From the NCBI RefSeq assembly GCF_001557535.2, contig NZ_CP014308.1, forward strand, positions 434,001-498,000: a stretch of DNA of 64,000 bases, in the 5' to 3' direction. The notes under the pieces are model-generated. The model was not told the DNA's origin. It did no database searches and saw nothing but the letters and a program-made list of their open reading frames with translations. Positions 38,170 to 47,774 of the stretch are shown here, in pieces. The position numbers and the translations under genes are program-made. How positions within the stretch are numbered: the stretch's first letter is position 1; every line of letters begins with the position of its first letter. Source of the DNA: Burkholderia sp. PAMC 26561 (GTDB lineage: Bacteria > Pseudomonadota > Gammaproteobacteria > Burkholderiales > Burkholderiaceae).

Positions 38170-39916
38170 CTATTTTTCCACACCACCGTAAAAGTACTTC
38201 GGGTTCATGTTGTCCAGTGGGTTGCTCGACCCAAACAAGGATCCGCTCACGCTGCGCAACGTCGCACAAACAGCGTTGATTCCCGTCTGCAGAGCCCCCT
38301 CGACCCACCCGCCTGTAAATGAGCAGCTATCGCCAGCGAGGTAGATGAATGGGTCTGTAGCAGGAGCCCGGCTACCCTGGAACTGAAAAAACAACTGCTG
38401 GGTCTGCGCATCTCCGTTTGCGTAATTTAGCTTGAACGCCCCGTAGTAGCCTTGCTCAGTATCCCAATCGATAATGTGCACATTGTTCTCATAATCGCCT
38501 GCGAGCGGAACGACACAACTCGCGAAAGCGGCGTTCGTCTGGGCAAGATCAGCTACGAGGCGCTGCACACGCCGTTTGTTGTCGCCAAGCGCGAGCTGCT
38601 TAACCGCGTCGTCCTCCCAGGCATAACTCAACAAGACGATGCCGGGCGAGTTGGGATCTTTTGGTGCGTAGTCGAGGCAGTACACGCCACGGACCATCGT
38701 GTCTGTTTGTATGTTGACGGGAAGCTGTTTGTCGAGTCAAAATTTCCGCTCGGTCATGACAAATACTTTGGACGAGCTCGTCAAGTGCACATCGTCAATA
38801 GCCGAACATTGCTGGGCCGTTAGGACCGAACCAGGCGCGCTCAGCGCCATGTCAATCTGCATTGCCCGCGTGCTTGCCGTCACAATGACGCGATCCACAA
38901 ACGTTTCAGATTCGTCTCCCAATGTCAACATAACGCCGTCGGACGCGCGAGCCACTTTCGCAACAGCTCGGGTCACGACCCATTGGGCAATTGTTTGGCC
39001 GTTGAATACCTGTGCAGAAAACGCTCGTGCTAGCGATTCGATCCCACCTGGGATAAACAACTGATTCGTTTCAAGCTCGTCGACTATCAAACGAACGATT
39101 TCCAAAAACGCGACCGGATACATTGGGCCAAGTCCCCCAGACCCGACGCCGAGCGCGCCAAAAAGATCGTAGTCGTCTGGAAATCGCCACTGCTTCCCAC
39201 CAGGTGGGTTGGCGCTGCCGAAAATCTCTCGCAGCGCTGTGTAGAAGCTGTCACTGCCAAACGCGTTTATATAAGCTTGCCAGGCGGCCTGGGCCGCATC
39301 CGTTTGCCCACTTCGAAGCAGTCCCGTGATAGCACCGGGGCAAGCACCGCAGGGGCAACTGTCGGCGCATATCCGTTTTCAATGAAGGCATGCCACCCGT
39401 CATTTACCGTCTCGAACATCTCAGGTGCTTTGCGCCAGCTTCCCACACATAAGTCTGCCCCTGATAGCCCAAAGTGGTCAGCACGCTACCTGGGTCTGGA
39501 AAACTCGATGTCGCTTCAAAGTCAAATTGGTCAAGATAGTGGAACAGGCTATATTCGCTTGGCGGAAAGCGCATCGCGCCTAGTTCGGCCAGATACTGGG
39601 GTGGTTGGCTAGGAAAAGTTGCGCTCCATGTGCGTCCGCCAATCCGGTTAGAAGCCTCATAGATGACAACGTTTTAAATTCCTGCCCGTAGCAGTTCATA
39701 CGCCGCGACAAGTCCAGCAATTCCACCTCCGATAATTGCAATTGTTGTTTGCGGACTGGCAGTGGGTGCGGTGCCAAGGGCATTCGGTAGGCCCTCCAGA
39801 TAAGCACCGTAGTCGAACAGGTTATCGATATAGCCAAAGCTCGATGGTGCGGTAGTTCGACCGGTCGCAGCAGCCGGTGCGCCAACATGGCGCCGCAGAT
39901 TTGGAATGATCGCCAT
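38170..39916 (-). pseudogene. Flavin monoamine oxidase, decayed
   Basis: The amine oxidase fold is readable from ATG 39916: ASPQTTIAIIGGGIAGLVAA (FAD-binding), then an in-frame TAA at 39675-39677, VVIYEASNRIGGRTWSA and LGAMRFPPSEY. Two frameshifts follow (around 39440 and 39320). Then come IPGGIESLARAFS, an in-frame TGA at 38737-38739, and the C-terminal FAD loop FIYLAGDSCSFTGGWVEGAL. With two stops and two shifts it cannot be functional. Tryptophan 2-monooxygenase and L-amino acid oxidases share this fold. A LuxR gene is divergent from it. Confidence 0.8.
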
Positions 39917-40087
39917 AAAATCCGTGTGAAGGCAGTGGTTTATTAAGCGTGCAAACGTTTAACGGCAACATGCAGAACAGACTTGAATACTGATTTTGGA
40001 ATGTGTAGGCTGTTGGACGCTGAGGCGGCTATTAGACCGTATCATCTCCCTCCTTTCTGATGCATTTGCGACAAGCGCTGAGCCACT

Positions 40088-40855
40088 ATGTATCTATCAA
40101 GTCGTGAAACCGCACTTGTCTCCGACATTTTCACGGTGCTAGCGGATTCGCTCCCCGAAAATATCATGCGCCAGGAAGTCGGCGTACGGATGCTTGAGCT
40201 GTTGCGGGCCGATTTTCTTGGGTCTTACGTATGGGACGGAACAAAGCGAGAGTTTGTCAACCGCGTGTCGCTAAACATGTCCGACGATAACCTATCCGAA
40301 TACGAAAAATACTACCAATATCGAGATACCGTTACCCCCCTCCTCCAAAACTGCCGACGAGCAGTGCGAGTTTCTGACGTCATCCCGCAACAAGAACTCG
40401 TCCGCACAGAGCTCTTTAATGATTTCCTTCGCCGGGATGGCTTGCATTGGGGTATGGATGTCTTTGCTTGGAATGGCGATACAAACATCGGGGACCTCCG
40501 CATCTGGCGGGCGAAGCAGCGAGACAATTTCTCGGACCACGAACTCGCGATTGCAGAGCTAATCCGTCCCGCATTCACAGCGGCGTTATCGAGGGCTCGA
40601 GTCGAAGCCGGGTTAGGTTTGATATCTACACCGATGTCTGCACTCATAGCCGAAGACGTTCTCGGCACGCTTACGCCTAGGGAAAAACAGGTTGTATTAC
40701 TGCTTGTAGAGGGCCTTCTGGACAAGCAGATCGCGTTCAAGCTTGGTATCTCCTACGCAACGGTTCGCACACATGTCGACCGGTCGTTCCAGAAGCTGGG
40801 GGTGGGGAATCGCTCCGCCCTTATCCGGGCTGTCATGCTCAATAATGATGACTAG
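40088..40855 (+). CDS. LuxR family transcriptional regulator
   Basis: The 255-residue protein has a C-terminal GerE-type helix-turn-helix (LTPREKQVVLLLVEGLLDKQ, then IAFKLGISYATVRTHVDRSF). The N-terminal 170 residues form a sensory domain without an obvious autoinducer signature. It is divergent from the amine oxidase relic and may once have controlled it. The frame is intact. No strong ribosome binding site is visible. Confidence 0.82.
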   Translation: MYLSSRETALVSDIFTVLADSLPENIMRQEVGVRMLELLRADFLGSYVWDGTKREFVNRVSLNMSDDNLSEYEKYYQYRDTVTPLLQNCRRAVRVSDVIPQQELVRTELFNDFLRRDGLHWGMDVFAWNGDTNIGDLRIWRAKQRDNFSDHELAIAELIRPAFTAALSRARVEAGLGLISTPMSALIAEDVLGTLTPREKQVVLLLVEGLLDKQIAFKLGISYATVRTHVDRSFQKLGVGNRSALIRAVMLNNDD

Positions 40856-40975
40856 TTCTAGCATCGAATCCAATCGACCGGCTCGAAGGCAACTCACTGA
40901 CTTGTTGCCAGATAGCTCAAGCCATGCGGGTGTTACCTGCGGCTAATCCCGCGACGAACCGCAATCTTAGGGCGA

Positions 40976-41049
40976 AAAAAAGCCGGCGTCTTAACGACGT
41001 CGGCTAATGGTTCTGATGCCTTCCGAGGGCGGTTACCAGAACCTGAGAG
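40976..41049 (-). ncRNA. Candidate small RNA with own promoter and terminator
   Basis: On the minus strand a promoter-like pair TTTACT (41078-41083) and TATGCT (41056-41061) with 16-bp spacing is followed by about 74 bases. These fold into an outer GGTTCTG/CAGAACC stem enclosing a small GCC-CGGA-GGC hairpin, then GCCGACGTC/GACGCCGGC (one mismatch) ending in six T. No start codon or frame fits. The layout is that of a free-standing small RNA. It may belong to a known betaproteobacterial sRNA family, but I cannot confirm this by sight. Confidence 0.5.
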
Positions 41050-41055
41050 GCCTCC

Positions 41056-41083
41056 AGCATAACACATTAGATCTCTTAGTAAA
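41056..41083 (-). promoter_or_regulatory. Sigma-70-like promoter for the candidate small RNA
   Basis: TTTACT, 16 bp, TATGCT on the minus strand, followed within 6-8 bases by the start of the folded segment. Both hexamers keep four of six consensus bases. Confidence 0.45.
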
Positions 41084-41089
41084 ATGAGA

Positions 41090-41563
41090 TCAATTGCCTA
41101 TCCTTTGAATAAAATTTTCATTTCGGAGAGAACTAATTGGAAGGTAGACATAGTCAAAGTCGCAATCGTTTAGGGCCTGTCGACTAGCTGTCAAGTTGAT
41201 TAACGCGTTTTAGTTTATGCTGCTTGTAATAAGGTCGACCCACGATTGCGAGCTATATGCAAAGAACCACCTGATGTCCGAGACATGCGCTAGTAGCGAC
41301 CAAAGCTGCCACGCTTAGCTTTACATTATTTATCGGTTACCCTAATAAATTCCTAACAATCACCATACGTCCTCGGGGCCCCGGAAACGGCGGTGGTGTA
41401 AGGATAAATTTGAAGCGGAAAAATCCGTTGCCGCATGTATCGGTAAATATTAAATATGCTCGACCCTGCGTTGAATTGATGCGAATTTTTCGAGACAGGC
41501 TTGGGCAATGGCACCCAACTTGCAGAAACCAGCCACAAGCTTCAGTTCCTGGCATAAGGCCAA
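41090..41563. other. Gene-free, A+T-rich stretch
   Basis: No convincing frame. The base composition is clearly richer in A+T than the flanks, as often seen at the edges of integrated elements. No further copy of the 14-bp motif of the adjacent array occurs here. Confidence 0.35.
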
Positions 41564-41872
41564 TTACCATTGGCTATTCTCATCGTCATTCAAGAAGTCA
41601 AGCGTATGACGCAACCGCACCGCGGTCCGCTGGCTCGACAGTCCTAACCGGGCGCTGACTTGCTCATTTGTACAGCCGGATGCAATATGCCTTCGACCGT
41701 ATGTGTTACTGAGTATTCGCGGGGTGATGTCGGCCGCTGTCGCCCCAGAAGCTAGTAAAGCGCTTTTGACGAACTTGCCCAGTATGCCGTCATCCATCGG
41801 TTCGTCAGTCGAAGTCGCAATGAACAAGTAGTCTGAGGATGCGGCAAGGCGCCTACGCGCCGAAATATACAT
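41564..41872 (-). pseudogene. Tyrosine recombinase C-terminal remnant
   Basis: About 100 codons match the end of a phage-type integrase: PRILSNTYGRRHIASGCTNE then QVSARLGLSSQRTAVRLRHT, where the usual catalytic H-x-x-R and H/W boxes should be. They deviate from consensus and the catalytic tyrosine is not evident. The N-terminal part is absent. It points away from the repeat array that separates it from the intact recombinase at 43811-45538. Confidence 0.5.
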
Positions 41873-41991
41873 GCCGCTTGCACAACTAAAGATGGTCCTA
41901 CAGCAATCCAGCCATTATTCGCTGGAAACGCACGTCGGAAAAGGCGGAGAGCCACAAACCATTTCAAGCAAAGTTGGTTCTATAGGCTCCC

Positions 41992-43074
41992 CTAGTGTTC
42001 TGTCCCAGAAATAACTTTACATAGTTTCGCCACTTTCTTGAGAATGGAATCGGCTGTTGCAGTCCACACAAACGCTCGCTTGTGCTGGTTGTACTGCTGA
42101 ACATAGCGCTCGATACTGGTAATCAGTTGGCGCACGTTTCTGAATGACCCGCGCCGAATCGCCTGTTGTGTAACCAGTCCAAACCAGCGCTCCACCTGAT
42201 TGAGCCAGCTCGAATAGGTGGGTGTGAAATGCATGCGGTACCGCGGATGTTTGGCTAACCAGGCCTTGACCTTCGGATGCTTGTGCGTCGCATAGTTGTC
42301 GACCACCAGATGAATCTCGAGATCAGTCGGCACAGCCTGGTCGACGTGATTCAGAAAGGCCAGAAACTCCTGATGCCTATGGCGTGACTTGCATTGGGTG
42401 ATGACTTCTCCCGTTGCCGTATTGAGCGCAGCGAATAGGGTCGTCGTCCCGTGCCGGATGTAGTCATGCGTTACCCCTTCGAGATAGCCTAACCCCATCG
42501 GCAGCACGGGCTGCGTACGCTCCAGTGCCTGACACTGGGTCTTCTCATCGACGCACAGCACGAGTGCATGGGTCGGAGGGCTTAGGTATAGCCCGACAAT
42601 GTCGCGCACCTTCTCAACAAAGTACGGATCGGTAGACAGCTTGAAGCTCTTTGAACGATGGGGCTGTACGCCGAATAGCGACAGATACCGGGCCACCGAA
42701 CTCTTAGAAATCCCTGTCTGCGTAGCGGCAGAGCGCACGCTCCAATGTGTCGCCCCGTCCGGCTTCTCGTGCAGCACCCTGGCCAGCAGTTCTGCCACCG
42801 CTTCATCGTCATGTGTGCGCGGACGGCCCGGGCGGGCTTCATCATGCAGACCGGCAAGCCCCTGTGCGACAAATCGCTTCTTCCAATGCGTGATCGCCGG
42901 TGGGGTCACCTCGCACCGCAAAGCGATTTCCTGGCTCGTATGACCGTCAGCGGCCATCAAAATAATCTTTGCTCGACGGACCAAAGAATGAGGCAGAGAA
43001 CGCGAGCGACTCATTGTTAGCAATTGCTCCCGCTCCAGCGTCGACACCGAAATCTCGATTCCCTTGCGTCCCAT
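41992..43074 (-). CDS. IS630 family transposase
   Basis: The 360-residue transposase starts at ATG 43074, preceded by GGGAGG; the frame extends further upstream without such a site. An N-terminal helix-turn-helix (DGHTSQEIALRCEVTPPAIT) is followed by a DDE core: LVLCVDEKTQ, HLVVDNYATHKHP and PTYSSWLNQVERWF. The coding frame runs to the very end of the element, and its TAG stop (41992-41994) is built from the target TA plus one flanking base. No lesion is seen. Confidence 0.92.
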   Translation of the reverse strand: MGRKGIEISVSTLEREQLLTMSRSRSLPHSLVRRAKIILMAADGHTSQEIALRCEVTPPAITHWKKRFVAQGLAGLHDEARPGRPRTHDDEAVAELLARVLHEKPDGATHWSVRSAATQTGISKSSVARYLSLFGVQPHRSKSFKLSTDPYFVEKVRDIVGLYLSPPTHALVLCVDEKTQCQALERTQPVLPMGLGYLEGVTHDYIRHGTTTLFAALNTATGEVITQCKSRHRHQEFLAFLNHVDQAVPTDLEIHLVVDNYATHKHPKVKAWLAKHPRYRMHFTPTYSSWLNQVERWFGLVTQQAIRRGSFRNVRQLITSIERYVQQYNQHKRAFVWTATADSILKKVAKLCKVISGTEH

Positions 43075-43150
43075 GATCGCCTCCCTGTCGGTCATGGCTT
43101 TATCGTAGAACAACAAATATCTATGTAAAGTTATTTCTGGGACAGAACAC
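41995..43150 (-). mobile_element. IS630 family insertion sequence
   Basis: The left end 41995-42024 (GTGTTCTGTCCCAGAAATAA, then CTTTACATAG) and right end 43122-43150 are inverted copies of about 30 bp that differ by one G in a short run. TA flanks both ends (41993-41994 and 43151-43152), the target duplication of IS630/Tc1 elements. Removing it rejoins the first unit of the repeat array, so the insertion is younger than the unit duplication. Confidence 0.92.
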
Positions 43151-43810
43151 TAGCCGTCAATTAAACTTGGTTCTCTCTGAACGATTTCAGCTAAAGTTGG
43201 CACTTAATAGCCAGAAACCTTACAACGCAGCTACCCTACCGAACAAGCAGCACGTCCCCCGCAAAACTCTCCGAGTCCCGCCAGGCCGGCAATAGAGGCC
43301 ACTCTAACTCCTAGTGGCGACGGCGCACTCATTGCCTGAAATGCGTAGTACCAACTTTACTTGAAATTTAGAACCGACTTTAGTCGCTTGCACAACTAAA
43401 GATGGTCCTACAGCAATCCAGCCATTGTTCGCTGGAAACGCCCGTCGGAAAAGGCAGAGAGCCAAAAACCATCTCAAGTAAAGTTGGTCCTATCGCGTCC
43501 CCGGCTGTCAACTAAACATGGTTCTCTCTGAACGTATTCACCTAAAGTTGGCCCTTAATGGCCAGAAACCTTTCAACGCAATAACCCTACCAAACGAGCA
43601 GCACGTTCCCGCAAAGCTATGCAAGGGCCGCCAGACGGGCAATAGAAGCCACTCTTACTCCAGTGACGACGGCGCGCTCATTGCCTGAACGCCGTAGTAC
43701 CGACTTTAGTTGAAATTTAGAACCGACTTTAGCTGCGTGAGCGCAAAAAAAATTGCGAAGAATAAAGATCTATTTCAGTGCTATTAAGATAACTATCCTT
43801 ATCCTAATAG

Positions 43811-45538
43811 ATGTTTATGTGCGCTAAACTCATGGTTATGGAAACGAATGAACCTTTGATCTGCCCCCACTTATTAGGACATACTAGCGATTTGCCGAGT
43901 GACGACGCACTTGCCGCCTTGCGATGTTGGTACGAAGGTGTGCCCACACGTGAGGCCGTCGTTCGTTACCTTCCCCATCGGCTCACCCACGGCACATCCG
44001 CACGCGGCGTGCTGAGTGAGATTCGGCGGCAACTCGTACGCTGTGCCCTCGCCCGCTATCGCGACGACCTTGCCAAACTCTTCGATCACCGCACGGCCGA
44101 ACGCGTCAAGCACGCACGGCTTGTTGCCAAGGGCATTGAGGCCCTTCGGGTCGCAACTGTGGCGATACCTTCGATCACTGACGACATTGCCCGCTGGCTG
44201 TTGCCTCGCGCTGTGCACGCACTTCATGCTCACGGCATCACAACGCTCGCCGATCTGACGCTTCGCATTCCACGCCGCAAGCAATGGTGGACAGCCATTC
44301 CCAAGCTTGGACAAGCCAGCGCCAAACAGATTGAGGCGTTCTTTGCCGCCCACCCGGCGCTCACCGATCGCGCCCGTGCATTGATCAAGTCCACGGGCTC
44401 ACCCATTGTGGTTCCCTGGGAGAACGTGCGACTGCCGCACGAAATCGACGGGTCGTGTGGCGTATTCAGAGCACCGCGAGAAAGCTGCGCGCTCGACGCG
44501 AACAATGACTACGACGCAGTGCAAACGTGGTTGTCGCTGCACGAGTCACCCTCGACGCAACGCGCCTATCGGAAGGAAGCCGAGCGACTCATTCTGTGGG
44601 CGATCGTCGAACGGGGTCGGGCGCTCTCCTCACTGACTACCGAAGACGCGATTGCGTATCGCGCATTCTTGCGCCGGCCCACGCCCCGTGATCGATGGGT
44701 CGGTCCAACGCGTGCGCGAACATCGTCACAGTGGCGGCCTTTCACGGGCAACCTGGCGCCGCGCTCGGTCGCCTATTCGCTGATGGTGCTGGGCGCGCTG
44801 TACCGATGGCTGATCGAGCAACGGTATGTGCTGGCGAACCCGTTTTCCGGCGTCAAGGTGAAGGGTACGGAGCGCGCCGCGCTTGATGCGTCGCACGCAT
44901 TCACCGAAGGCGAATGGCAACTGTTGCGGACCATCGCCGACGGGCTTGAGTGGTCGTATGGCTGGAAACCTGCATCGGCCCAGCGGCTGCGATTTGTGCT
45001 GGATTTTGGCTATGCCACGGGGTTGCGCGCCAGCGAGCTCGTGAATGTGACGCTCAAAGACATCCGCACCGATGCACAGGGAGATCATTGGGTTGAACTT
45101 GTCGGCAAGGGCCAGAAAGCGGGAAAAGTCGTTCTACCGCCTCTTGCTCGCAGGGCGCTCCAACGCTACTTGGTGGAACGCGACTTACCCGTCTCACCAG
45201 AGCGCTGGACGCCTGGAATCGCGTTGATTGCCAGCCTGAATGAAAGCGATCGCCAAGGGCTGAGCACCGTGCGGCTGTGGACGATTATGAAACGGTTCTT
45301 TGAGACAACAGCGGCCCTCATCGAAACGGAAAAACCGGCGTTCGCGGTAAAACTGCGACTGGCCGGCCCCCACTGGATGCGGCACACGCACGCGACCCAT
45401 GCGCTCACACGCGGCGCGCAACTGACCTCAGTTCGGGATAACCTGCGTCATGCGTCTATAACGACGACGTCGACCTATTTGCACAGTGACGAGGTTGAAC
45501 GGGCTCGACAGTTTCGGGATGCATTTAAGGTGCCGTAG
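43811..45538 (+). CDS. Tyrosine recombinase with DUF3701-type N-terminus
   Basis: The 575-residue integrase has a complete catalytic set: R406 (ATGLRASEL), K433 (ELVGKGQK), H521/R524 (PHWMRHTHATH), H547 (LRHASI) and Y556 (STYLHSD). The first 190 residues look like the Phage_integr_N/DUF3701 domain, including a helix-hairpin-helix-like QWWTAIPKLGQASAKQIEAF. Residues about 235-350 form the SAM-like core-binding domain. It lies 78 bp after the last 14-bp repeat. Possible roles are integration of a mobile island or resolution of a plasmid. The start could also be a later ATG (43835 or 43841). Confidence 0.85.
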   Translation: MFMCAKLMVMETNEPLICPHLLGHTSDLPSDDALAALRCWYEGVPTREAVVRYLPHRLTHGTSARGVLSEIRRQLVRCALARYRDDLAKLFDHRTAERVKHARLVAKGIEALRVATVAIPSITDDIARWLLPRAVHALHAHGITTLADLTLRIPRRKQWWTAIPKLGQASAKQIEAFFAAHPALTDRARALIKSTGSPIVVPWENVRLPHEIDGSCGVFRAPRESCALDANNDYDAVQTWLSLHESPSTQRAYRKEAERLILWAIVERGRALSSLTTEDAIAYRAFLRRPTPRDRWVGPTRARTSSQWRPFTGNLAPRSVAYSLMVLGALYRWLIEQRYVLANPFSGVKVKGTERAALDASHAFTEGEWQLLRTIADGLEWSYGWKPASAQRLRFVLDFGYATGLRASELVNVTLKDIRTDAQGDHWVELVGKGQKAGKVVLPPLARRALQRYLVERDLPVSPERWTPGIALIASLNESDRQGLSTVRLWTIMKRFFETTAALIETEKPAFAVKLRLAGPHWMRHTHATHALTRGAQLTSVRDNLRHASITTTSTYLHSDEVERARQFRDAFKVP

Positions 45539-45570
45539 TACGCTTCCTCAACTCAACGCCTACCCAATTT

Positions 45571-46068
45571 ATGCCGCTCAACCCACAGTCCTCGCTCACC
45601 AGGCTCTTCAATGCGCCCGTCAGATCCGGAGCGCTCATATGGATCGGCGTGCGGCCCGAGCGGCGGTTGGTCATGCGCCCGGTCGAAGAAGCCATGCTGG
45701 ACCCGCATGTCGGGCTGGAAGGCGATCACTACAGTCGCGATGCAGGAAACCGGCAAGTCACCCTCATTCAGGCCGAGAGTCTCGCGGCTATCGCAAGTCA
45801 CCTCGGACTGGAAACGCTCGCGCCAGAGGTCCTTCGTCGCAATCTGGTTACGCGCGGCATTAATCTATTGGCGTTGAAAGACCGGAAGTTCCGCATCGGT
45901 GATGCGGTGCTGGAGATGACAGGCGAGTGTCATCCCTGCTCGCGCCTTGAGGAAACGCTTGGCGTTGGAGGATATAACGCCACACGAGGTTTTGGTGGCA
46001 TAACGGCGAAGGTGATTTCGCGAGGCCGCATAGGTGTAGGCGACGCCGTCCTGCGCATCGACGAGTGA
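45571..46068 (+). CDS. MOSC domain protein
   Basis: The 165-residue single-domain MOSC protein shows GLEGDHYSRDAGNRQVTLIQ, ALSLLALKDRKFRIGDAVLE-type RNLVTRGINLLALKDRKF, and the conserved cysteine in TGECHPCSRLEE. MOSC proteins transfer sulfur or bind a molybdenum cofactor, or detoxify N-hydroxylated bases. Which of these applies is unclear. It begins 32 bp after the recombinase stop and may be cargo or simply a neighbour. Confidence 0.85.
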   Translation: MPLNPQSSLTRLFNAPVRSGALIWIGVRPERRLVMRPVEEAMLDPHVGLEGDHYSRDAGNRQVTLIQAESLAAIASHLGLETLAPEVLRRNLVTRGINLLALKDRKFRIGDAVLEMTGECHPCSRLEETLGVGGYNATRGFGGITAKVISRGRIGVGDAVLRIDE

Positions 46069-46553
46069 TCCCCAGCCGCTCGCTAGGAGTGGCGTACTCG
46101 CACTCATCAACCTGTGTGCAGCAACGCGAACGGAGTAGGCAATTATTGATTTGCTGGCGGGTTCAGCACTCCGAGACGTGAAAGCCCTGCTACGCATCTT
46201 TCTCTCGGCTACCCCGTCGCATTGCCGGCTCATTAATGACAAATCGCCGATTCAGGCACGTCCCTAGTTCTGTGATGATGAAACAAGTCGATCAGACCGT
46301 TAGTAGATTTTAGCCCGGTTTTTGTGCAGCTCGTTTTCCTGACCGGCCGTGATCGACCCGTTTCAGCCATACGACTCTGTGAGGGTCTGACGGCTGCTTT
46401 CGGGGCCCTACCGCCACTCATTGCCCCGTAAGCAGCGGGTTCTACGGCTTGCCGGCGGCAGTAGATCATCGATCAATTTTGTTATTTGCGATATAACGCC
46501 AAAGTCCTCGGCGGTATGGCGGCAACTTCACCCGCCAGAAATACCCTCGCGCG
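46069..46553. other. Gene-free stretch
   Basis: A weak minus-strand frame at 46233-46469 has no recognisable family. No terminator or RNA gene was seen. It separates the MOSC gene from the convergent aminotransferase gene. Confidence 0.35.
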
Positions 46554-47750
46554 TCAGCGCAGTAGATCTCGCAGCGTGTCAACCAATCGGTCAATTTCCG
46601 ATTCGGTGGTCAGATAACTGACCGACGCACGAGCCACCTCGCTAAGTCCCCGAGCCTGCATATCAAAAGGCGTGTAGGCGATGCCACTGGTCCCGATTGC
46701 GATGCCCTGTGCGGCCAGTCCGCGCTGAAGCCACTTCGCATCGCGACCGGTTGCGTTAAACGCGACGAGCCCTGATCGCTCGATTCCATCGTCGAGAAGC
46801 TTGATAGATGGGATCTCCGACAGTTGCTTGCGCAACCTGTTGGCGAGGCGATCGATTTGGTAGCGGATATTCGGAATGCCGCCCGCCAGCGCTTCCCGAA
46901 GCGCGTTGACCAGCCCACAACGAAGTGCGACGGGCGTCTCCGCTGACTCGAATCTCCCGGCGTCCTCTCGCAAGACCGGCTCGCCATGTGCGTCGAGAGG
47001 TGCGGAGTAACGGTCGACGCAAGCGGGCGTCAGCCGATGCAGGAAATCGCGCCGAACGTAAAGCAAGCCCGTGCCTCTCGGGCCACGTAATGCCTTGCGG
47101 CCTGCTGTGCTCAAGACGTCGCAGCCAATCCGCGTGACGTCGACCGGCAGTTGCCCGACCGCCTGCGCGGCATCGACAAAGTACGGTATGCCGTGACGCC
47201 GAGCCACCGCGCCGATGGTCTCGGCTGGATTGATGAGTCCCCCGTTTGCCGGTAGCCACGTGAGCGCGATGAGCCGGACCCGTTCGTCGAGCATGGCAGC
47301 CAGCGCGTCGGGGTCTACAGTTCCGCTTTCCCGAGACGGGATGACTTCGATTGATGTCCCTGACCGCCGCGCCCTTAGATACATGGCAGCAAGATTCCCA
47401 CCCCACTCGTGTCGGCCGACCAGAATTCTGTCGCCTGGACGCCAATTCTCCATCGCGGCAAAGGCCGCTCCCCACCCCTGAGAATTACCGGCGGTCAGCG
47501 CGATCTCGTCAGGCTGCGCGTTGAGTAGCACAGCCGCAAGCGTGCGAGCCTGCTCAGCTTCCTCGGTTGCGGCCACGCCAGCTTCCATCGGCCCGAGCGA
47601 GGCCTCGCGTTCCAGATGTTCGCTGATTGCGCGTAGCGTTGCGGATGAGGGAATCGACGCACCGGCATGATTGAAATGTACGTTGGTGTGCGCACCCGGC
47701 GTCTGGGCACGTAACGCTTCGATTGCGGCGTGAGTGAGAGGAGTGGACAT
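46554..47750 (-). CDS. Aminotransferase class V family PLP enzyme
   Basis: The 398-residue fold-type I PLP enzyme is related to cysteine desulfurases and isopenicillin N epimerases. The N-terminus has VHFNHAGASIPSSATLRAI, the cofactor Asp lies in YFVDAAQAVGQLPVDV and the Schiff-base lysine in LSTAGRKALRGPRGTGLLYV. The cysteine-loop of true desulfurases is not apparent. It lies 24 bp downstream of a RidA gene, whose product removes reactive enamines made by PLP enzymes, so the pair probably handles one amino acid or amine. The substrate is unknown. Confidence 0.83.
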   Translation of the reverse strand: MSTPLTHAAIEALRAQTPGAHTNVHFNHAGASIPSSATLRAISEHLEREASLGPMEAGVAATEEAEQARTLAAVLLNAQPDEIALTAGNSQGWGAAFAAMENWRPGDRILVGRHEWGGNLAAMYLRARRSGTSIEVIPSRESGTVDPDALAAMLDERVRLIALTWLPANGGLINPAETIGAVARRHGIPYFVDAAQAVGQLPVDVTRIGCDVLSTAGRKALRGPRGTGLLYVRRDFLHRLTPACVDRYSAPLDAHGEPVLREDAGRFESAETPVALRCGLVNALREALAGGIPNIRYQIDRLANRLRKQLSEIPSIKLLDDGIERSGLVAFNATGRDAKWLQRGLAAQGIAIGTSGIAYTPFDMQARGLSEVARASVSYLTTESEIDRLVDTLRDLLR

Positions 47751-47774
47751 GGCATTTCCCGATGGTGATGGATA

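Larger units (their letters stand above)
41885..43733. repeat. Two ~350-bp tandem units with twelve copies of a 14-bp motif
   Basis: The motif is close to ACTAAAGTTGGTTC. Direct copies start at 41885, 41967, 43160, 43190, 43395, 43477, 43511 and 43541. Inverted copies start at 43348, 43371, 43697 and 43720. They form two units of about 350 bp (four direct then two inverted copies each), the first split by IS630 between its second and third copies. The sequence between copies is also conserved between units. The array lies just upstream of a complete tyrosine recombinase, so it may be that enzyme's binding or attachment region; plasmid iterons are the alternative. Confidence 0.7.

Noticed and set aside
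41885..43733. CRISPR array
   Set aside because: The repeats are 14 bp, partly inverted and unevenly spaced, the units are long tandem duplicates, and no cas genes are present.
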